Assembly: GCA_037447655.1 (NCBI GenBank)
Contig: JBBHKE010000421.1
Span: 1-64,000 of the forward strand
Reading direction: 5' to 3'
Source of the DNA: Zygnema cylindricum
Lineage: Eukaryota; Streptophyta; Zygnematophyceae; Zygnematales; Zygnemataceae
Length of the DNA: 64,000 nt
Part shown: in pieces, positions 58,337-64,000 of the stretch
Layout: every line of letters starts with the position of its first letter
How positions within the stretch are numbered: the first letter of the stretch is position 1
Position numbers and translations under genes: made by a program
The notes under the pieces: generated by a model
Told to the model about the DNA's origin: nothing
Databases searched by the model: none
What the model saw: the letters and a program-made list of their open reading frames with translations, nothing else

Positions 58337-59390
58337 TGCAACTTTTAGACCTCCATAAGACCTCAGAGTAAGCAACTCGTACGAAGCCTCTAGGATAACC
58401 CTGACCCTTTTTTCTTTCAGCACAAATAATTGCCACCGTGGCAAACAAAAACTCTGATCACCTTTACCCCTGTGAAGGCAAGACTCCCCTGAGTCGATAG
58501 TAAAAAGAATCTTTGAATTTGCTCCCATGAGCAGTAAGTTATGGAGGCTCAAAGTTGACCTTTTGTACAGAAGTTCTCTGGGAGAGAGGGTCCTATCTAC
58601 TAATTTTTCTAAGTCCTATCTCTCTCACAAACTCTATCTATTGATGTACGGAACGAATCATATTACTCTTCCGTACACAGAAGTACAGCTGTCGGTGTAC
58701 TTTCTGTACGGATACTGTACGACATGGCCTAAATGTTGACACGTGGTATATCCGGATTTTCTCCCTTAATCCCCGGAGATGCCGCGATCCAATGTCATTA
58801 TGCCACGGGTCATCCGATATGGCGATGACCAAAAACCGCCGAAATCCTCTTCCACGATCTCGGCATTCATTCCGACCGTCCGATTTAAATGCAGATTTAA
58901 TCAAAGCCGTAATAAATACTGCGCGGTATTCGTTTCACTATCGAAACAAATGCGCGCTACTTGTTTCTTGTCCGTACATTAATCCGTACTTTTACATAAC
59001 CGAATCTATTTATCCTGCAAATAGTTACCGTTAAATGAATTTGTCAGCGAATAAATGTTTATCTAATTATCAAACCATATATAATCTAACACTCGTCATA
59101 GACTAAATGGATAGAGCTACCGGCTACCGGCAGCTTTGACGGCCGGTAGGTACCAAGACCAAATCGTGGTTCCAACAGCTCTACTTTTAGTAAATTAGTA
59201 AATCAACTTATTTATTACCCGTAAATCTCAGGATAGCATAGGCAACCATGGCTCTAGCTTTATCTCCGACTTTCACTGACTGCTACAAGTGTGGGAGTTG
59301 AAGAGAGAAGTTAGAGGCAAACTGCCTTGGCTTCTTTTCTGTATTTTATTTTAGACCTAGAAAATACTTAACAAATCATCAATTTTTACA
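58337..59390 (-). repeat. 5' LTR of element D
   Basis: Contains the full four-hairpin module at 58430-58533: 58430-58444 (TTGCCA/TGGCAA), 58462-58477, 58482-58495 (GACTC/GAGTC) and 58520-58533 (TGCTC/GAGCA). A tRNA-like cassette is at 59098-59176. Confidence 0.9.
58430..58533 (-). other. Four-hairpin LTR module, reference copy
   Basis: In element-sense order the stems are TGCTC/GAGCA, GACTC/GAGTC, CTTCAC/GTAAAG and TTGCCA/TGGCAA, with 3-4 nt purine-rich loops (ATGG, AGGG, AGGG, CGG). The module is 104 bp here, 103 bp at 53025-53127 and 104 bp at 62741-62844. It lies in the R-U5 part of the LTR, 90-200 bp from its end. Confidence 0.7.
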
Positions 59391-60326
59391 CATCTTACTT
59401 ACATTAGCTGCCATAGAGGATTTTAACATCCACCAAATGGATGTCAAAACTGCATTTTTGCATGGTGATTTAGATGAGGTCATTTATATGAAGCAGCCAA
59501 AGGGTTATGAGGAAGAAGGAAAAGAAAATCTTGTGTGCGAACTTTTAAAATCTTTGTATGGCCTAAAACAGGCCCCTAGGCAATGGAACTGAAAGCTAGA
59601 TGAGTTCTTGACAGGATTAGGATTTACTAGAATTAGTTCAGATCATTCAGTATATGTGATGTGTGGTGATAATCGTGATGAGGTGATATTCATTGCTGTG
59701 AATGTTGATGATTTGTTGCTAATTAGTAGGAACAACGAAGGAATTGCTATAGTAAAACACGCTTTTAATTCAAAATTTAAAATGAATGATTTGGGTGAGG
59801 CTAAATACATTCTTGAAATACAAGTTGAAAGAGATAGAGAAAAGGAAATCATTAAGCTAACACAAAAAGAAGCGATAGGAAACATGTTGGAAAAAAATTG
59901 GTTAGGCTAATACCAAAGGTTGTGCAACTCCTATGGAGTATAAGCAAATACTTGAAGGAATGGAGCATGAGTTTGGAGTCATAATAGATGAGGAACTCAG
60001 TGCAGAAGAGCAAAAATTTATGTCCCAAGTACCTTACAGACAAGTACTACGAAGTCTGATTTACTTCATGAATTTTACTAGGCCGAATATAGCTGCAGCT
60101 GTTGGTGTATTGAGCAAAAGTCTGCAGAATCCACGAAAGACAGACTGGGAGGCTGCAAAAAGGGTGTTAAGGTATCTTGTTGGGACCAGAAATCTTTGGC
60201 TTACTTTGGGAGGGGATAAGGTTAGCATTAATACTTGGAGTGATGTTAGCTATGGTGATGTGCCTAGTAGGAAGTCTACAACTGGGTATGTTATTCAGAT
60301 TGGAAGTGGAACTTGTAGTTGGAGTA

Positions 60327-62030
60327 GATTTTGTCACAAGAACTAAGAAAGGAAGGTTCACTGTTAGTTTTGATGGTGAGGTCTATTTCATAGCTGAAAA
60401 AAGTAGCCAGGGAATGTTCACAATTGTACTTTGCAATGAAAAGAACGGTGCCCTCTACTATTGTGTAAGTGATATTATGTTGTGGCATAAGAGACTTGGA
60501 CATGTGCATCTAGATAGTTTAAGAGAAATGAAGACCATGGGAATAGTGGATGGGATAAAGTTTGAGGAATCTGAAATGGTAGATGATTGTAGTGGTTGTG
60601 CACAAGGGAAGATCTATAGACTTCCTTTCCCAAAGTTTGCCACTTATAGGAGAGAGAAGGTCTTGGAGCTTGTATACACAAATGTGTGGGGACCGGCGAG
60701 ATATCTCTCACACGAAGGGAAAAGGTATATACTGACCATCACCGATGACTGGTCTAGATATACTAAGGTATACTTCATTAATCATAAGTTAGAAGTGTTG
60801 CAGTACTTTAAGGAATATAAAGTTTGGAGTGAGAAACTTCATGAGACCTCCATAAAAGAAGAAAGACGTGAAAATGGGGGGTGGATACACCTCAAATGAG
60901 GTTAAAGAGTTTTTAATAAACGAAGGAATTCGTCATCAAAAAACTGTTCCCGATAATCCAGAGCAAAGTGGAGTAGCTGAAAGACTAAATAGAACACTTG
61001 GTGATATGTCAAGGAGTATGCTAACTGATAAGAGGATAGGCTTGCGGTTTAAGGCGGAAGCGATAAATTATGCAAACTTCATCAAAAATAAGATTATAAC
61101 TTCAGCTAATAAAAATGAAACTCCATATGAGAGGTGGACCGGCAGAAAACCAGATTTGTCTAGTTCGAGAGTGTTTGGAAGTCAAGTGTTTAGCTTGGAT
61201 AATGACAAAACAAAGTGGAAGTTAGAAGGAAGAGGAAAGCCTGGATACTTGGTCGGATAAGATGAAGATAGCAAAAGATACCGAGTGTATGATCTAAAGA
61301 AAAATGATATAATCTTAGCCAAACACATTGTAGTTATGGATGAAATTTCATGAAATTTATGGAGAATATTCCTTATCGACAAATTGTAGGAAGCTTGATC
61401 TACTTTATAAACTGTATAGGTCCGGACATAGCAGCAGTTGTAGGAGTTTTTAGTAGAAGTCTAAATAATCCGAGAAAGAAAGACTGGGAGGAAACCAAGA
61501 GGGTAATGAGATATCTTGTGGGAACAAAGGAATTATGGTTAAATCTGGGAGGGGAGAATACTACCATCACCACTTTGAGTGATGCTAGTCATAGAGATGT
61601 GCCACTCAGAAGGTCAACTTCTGGATATGTTTTGCAAATTGGGCTGGGTGCATGCTGCTGGAGGAGCAAACAACAAAAAGTTGCCACTCAGTCTACAAAG
61701 GAGACTGAGTATATGGCATCATGCGCAGGTGTGAAAGAATAAATGTGGGTGAAATCTTTGCTGCAAGAATTGGGATTTATAAAGAATGTAGTGCAAAACA
61801 TTTTCTGTGATAACCAGGCAGCAATTGCAATTGCTGCAAATCCCAAGCATCATTTTATGGCCAAACATATGGACATAAGGCTTAGCTTTGTGAGAGAAAA
61901 AGTTGAAAACAAAATCATCAAACTTGTGTACAAACCGGATGGGGAAATGTTGGCTGATACGATGACCAAAGCAGTTCCTTAACCAAAATTTGTTTATTGC
62001 CGAAATGGTTGTGGGTTGAGAGAAAGAGAG
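60327..62030 (+). pseudogene. Copia element E2: GAG-pre/integrase joined to RNase H, RT deleted
   Basis: At 60327 the RNase H of F switches to the protease end of another element. Then come LWHKRLGHVHLDSL...CSGCAQGKIYRLPFP (60480-60630), integrase (TNVWGPARY, TITDDWSRYTKVYF, a damaged SDNGGE site at about 60870, SGVAERLNRT at about 60975) and the end GRGKPGYLVG-TAA near 61260. At about 61345 the sequence jumps to PYRQIVGSLIYFINC, RNase H (LSDASHRDVPLRR, STKETEYMAS) and KHMDIRLSFVREK, ending near 61982. The linker and RT are deleted. A polypurine tract AATTAAGGGGAG precedes the LTR. Confidence 0.85.
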
Positions 62031-62049
62031 AGCTAAAAATTAAGGGGAG

Positions 62050-62937
62050 TTTTAAAAAAGGTAATTTATATCTTGTCTCTATTTTATTTTAGTCTCTAAC
62101 GAGCGAGAGAGAGAATGATAGACACGCTATGGCTACCTCGCTATTTAGAACGTGCACACTGAAGTACAGGGGATTTTACCAAATTGTGCCTTCGGCCGAA
62201 TTTAAACCTGCGACCTATGGAATTTATGTAGCCGGATGCCTTAACCATTAAGCGCTACAAAACGATGAACGTAATAGATTTGATACGTAGTTAAACTGTG
62301 ACACAACAACAAATTCACACCAAACTGACTACGAGACGCATATGAAACAATTAATGCACAAACGCCAATCTGAACCGTGTAAATTTAATTGATCGGACGG
62401 CTATCGTTGTAGTCGCCACCCGGAATGAGCTTTTAGCGGCCTTTGGAGATATCATTACGCAATGCCATGTGGCATCACACTATTGGATACCAGAGAAGAT
62501 GGGAGGAGGAACCATGAATCCTTATTTGATAGGCGTCACCTTGAAGGCCATGTTGTACAATGGTCGTACAATAAATACATCGGCCACAATACCTTTTTGT
62601 ACTATATAGTGTTCCTATTGGACTAGGGTTTAGTAAAACGTAGTTGAGAGTAGGCAGACTAGGACTTAGTAACATTTGAAGCACCTTTTTCCTGGTGACC
62701 TTTTGTAGAAATAGGATGTTTTTGGCCAGCCATATCTAATTGCTCAAGGGATCAAATTCAGTGATTCTTTTTGCGTTGGACTCAAAGGAGTCTTTTTCTC
62801 ACAAGGGTGAAGCTGGTCAGAGTTATTGTCTGCCACGGTGGCAGTTATTATTGGGGAAATCAAAGTGGGTTGATGTTATCCTAGTGGCTACTTGTGAATT
62901 GTGCATTCTGTGAGGCAGCGGAGCCCACATAATTTTA
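62050..62937 (+). mobile_element. Copia LTR shared between E2 and E3
   Basis: Begins TTTTAAAAAAGGTAAT (TG start mutated) after E2's polypurine tract and ends at the primer site of E3; 888 bp. It contains an antisense tRNA-like cassette (62195-62258) and the hairpin module at 62741-62844 with stems GACTC/GAGTC, CTCAC/GTGAA and CTGCCA/TGGCAG. Its sequence parallels the reverse complement of 37085-37882. Confidence 0.8.
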
Positions 62938-62949
62938 GGTTACGGGCCC
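62938..62949 (+). promoter_or_regulatory. Primer-binding site of element E3
   Basis: GGTTACGGGCCC follows the LTR and differs at one base from the tRNA-iMet anticodon-arm complement. Confidence 0.75.
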
Positions 62950-62959
62950 ACCTTTCTAC

Positions 62960-64000
62960 GTTGGCCATAAAGGATAGTTCAAGCATTATCTATAAGGGAA
63001 AAGGAGGAGGACAATCTAATGAAAAAGAAATGGGAGCTTCAAAGACAAGTGCTTGTCACTTTTGCAGAACACCGAGACATTACATGGTTGATTGCACAAG
63101 ATTGGAAAAATTAAGTATCAAATACGGGCAGGTGAACAGTAACCAAGAGGAGATGGAGGAACTTCTCCACAATAAGAAAGGAGATAATGAAGTGGAAATA
63201 CCAAAAAAGCAAAAATGTGCATCTGGAGGTTAGAAAGAACCCTCGGAGGAAGGTGGATCATCAATTCGGGGGCATCTATGCATATGTGCAAAGACAAAAG
63301 GTGGTTTACAAAGTTGAGGAAGATCCCCACTGTTGAGATAGAATATGGGGATGGTAGAGTTGTGAATATAAACCTTGTAGGATCAGTGGATCTAAAGGTC
63401 ATAGTTGAAGGGAAAGTCTCTATTGTCACTCTTTCAGTTGTGCTATATATACCACAGCTTAGGAAAGATCTGATCTCTACAACTGTCTTAGATGAGAAAG
63501 AATTTGTCACAAAAACTAAGAAAAGAATGTTCACTGTTAATTTTGATGGTGAGGTCTATTTCATAACTCAAAAGGGTAGCCATGGAATGTTCACAATTGT
63601 ACTTTGCAATGAAAAGAAAGGTGCTATCTACTCTTGTGTAAGTGATATTATGTTATGGCGTAAGAGACTTGGACATGTTCATTGAGATAGATTAAGAGAA
63701 ATGAAGACCAGGGGAATAGAGGATGGGATAAAGTTTGAGGAATGTGAAATGGTAGATGATTGCATTGGTTGTGCACAAGGGAAGATCCATAGACATCCTT
63801 TCCCAAAGGTTGCTAGTTATAAGAGACACAAGGTCTTTGAGCTTGTATACACGATGTGTGGGGACCAGCGAGATATCTCTCACACGGAGGGAAAAGGTAT
63901 ATGTTGACCATCACCGATCACTTGTCTAGATATACTAAGGTATACTTCATAAATCATAAGTCAAAAGTGTTGCGATACTTTAAGGAATATAAAGTTTGTA
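62960..64000 (+). pseudogene. Copia element E3: gag end, protease, start of integrase (runs off the window)
   Basis: Most of gag is missing. A zinc knuckle CHFCRTPRHYMVDC is at about 63056-63097, followed by KQKCASGG and a TAG. The protease region is WIINSGASMHMC (about 63255), with Asn in place of the catalytic Asp. GAG-pre-integrase LWRKRLGHVH is followed by a TGA and CIGCAQGKIHRHPFP (to about 63800). The integrase start is frameshifted near 63860 and continues to the window end (SRYTKVYFINHK). Close in sequence to E2. Confidence 0.85.

Larger units (their letters stand above)
52932..59390 (-). mobile_element. Copia element D, near-complete, nested in F (TSD CATCT)
   Basis: LTRs at 52932-53987 (1056 bp) and 58337-59390 (1054 bp), starting TGTARAAATTGATG on the minus strand. 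The target duplication CATCT lies at 52927-52931 and 59391-59395. The primer site at 58325-58336 is a perfect tRNA-iMet anticodon-arm complement. A purine-rich AAGTGGAG precedes the 3' LTR. The insertion splits F's reverse transcriptase. By eye the two LTRs differ at several percent of sites, with most differences near their outer ends, so it is fairly young and inserted after F. Confidence 0.92.
50457..60326 (+). pseudogene. Copia element F gag-pol, split by element D
   Basis: Left part 50457-52931: gag end with zinc knuckle CYYCDEKSHVFRMC (about 50710), an intact protease active site WIMDSGASAHMC (about 50950), GAG-pre-integrase LWHKRLGHV...CDGCAMGKIHKL (51355-51500), integrase core (SDVWGP 51555, SDNGGEY 51745, NGVSERINRT 51845 after a TAA in place of Gln), integrase end and linker to 52446, and RT start [19 protein letters not shown] (52745-52930). 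Right part 59396-60326: [34 protein letters not shown] (altered YVDD) and RNase H WSDVSYGDVPSRK. D splits the RT at 52932-59390, and a U5 fragment disrupts the linker. The 5' LTR and N-terminal gag are missing, and RNase H is cut at 60326. F has the best protease of the window but several stops and a frameshift near 51280. Confidence 0.85.

Overview
This is an AT-rich window of a plant-lineage nuclear genome. It holds three host genes, several families of short DNA transposons and, over its right half, a dense nest of Ty1/copia retrotransposons. The plant placement rests on three things. The importin-alpha gene has the plant-type N-terminus (MSLRPNSR...) and the C-terminal GGFNF motif. A receptor-like LRR gene carries plant-specific 24-residue repeats on 72-bp exons with phase-2 introns. 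There is also a trihelix (Myb/SANT-like) gene. Splice sites are GT-AG throughout. A streptophyte alga or early-diverging land plant would fit, but the species is inference. No bacterial-type features, CRISPR arrays or rRNA genes were seen.

Layout. 1-3.3 kb: no gene seen. 3.3-6.7 kb (minus): importin alpha in ten exons, with four single-base indels at homopolymers. 7.8-16.2 kb: non-coding, with TA-flanked MITEs (family R1), two hAT-type MITEs in opposite orientations (family R2, one with a perfect 8-bp target duplication), a dispersed repeat (R3), and an assembly gap beside a long poly-A tract. 17.4-21.1 kb (plus): nine exons of a secreted LRR protein whose 3' part is missing. 21.35-23.8 kb: a large inverted repeat enclosing a backwards copy of one LRR exon. 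26.9-27.5 kb: a two-exon trihelix-like gene. 27.5-30.7 kb: an unresolved stretch ending in an LTR with a conventional tRNA-iMet primer site.

30.7-64 kb: overlapping and nested Ty1/copia elements. On the minus strand a tandem array reads gag fragment - LTR - B - LTR - A - LTR. Element H (37883-43759) is inserted in one of those LTRs and a 1081-bp solo LTR (34741-35821) sits in A's integrase. On the plus strand lie G (46719 onward), F (about 50450-60326, split by D), and E2 - LTR - E3 to the window end. Element D (52932-59390, minus) is the best preserved, with two LTRs of about 1055 bp and a CATCT target duplication. Every pol region has stops, frameshifts or deletions, so none looks autonomous.

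The most interesting observation concerns the A/B/D/E/G lineage. Its diverged LTRs share a roughly 104-bp module of four consecutive short hairpins with purine-rich loops, with compensatory stem changes between copies. The same LTRs carry, upstream in U3 and always antisense to the element, a tRNA-like cassette with A-box and B-box resemblance. Their primer-binding sites match the tRNA-iMet anticodon arm (GGTTATGGGCCC) rather than its 3' end. Element H has a related but weaker primer site and shows neither module.
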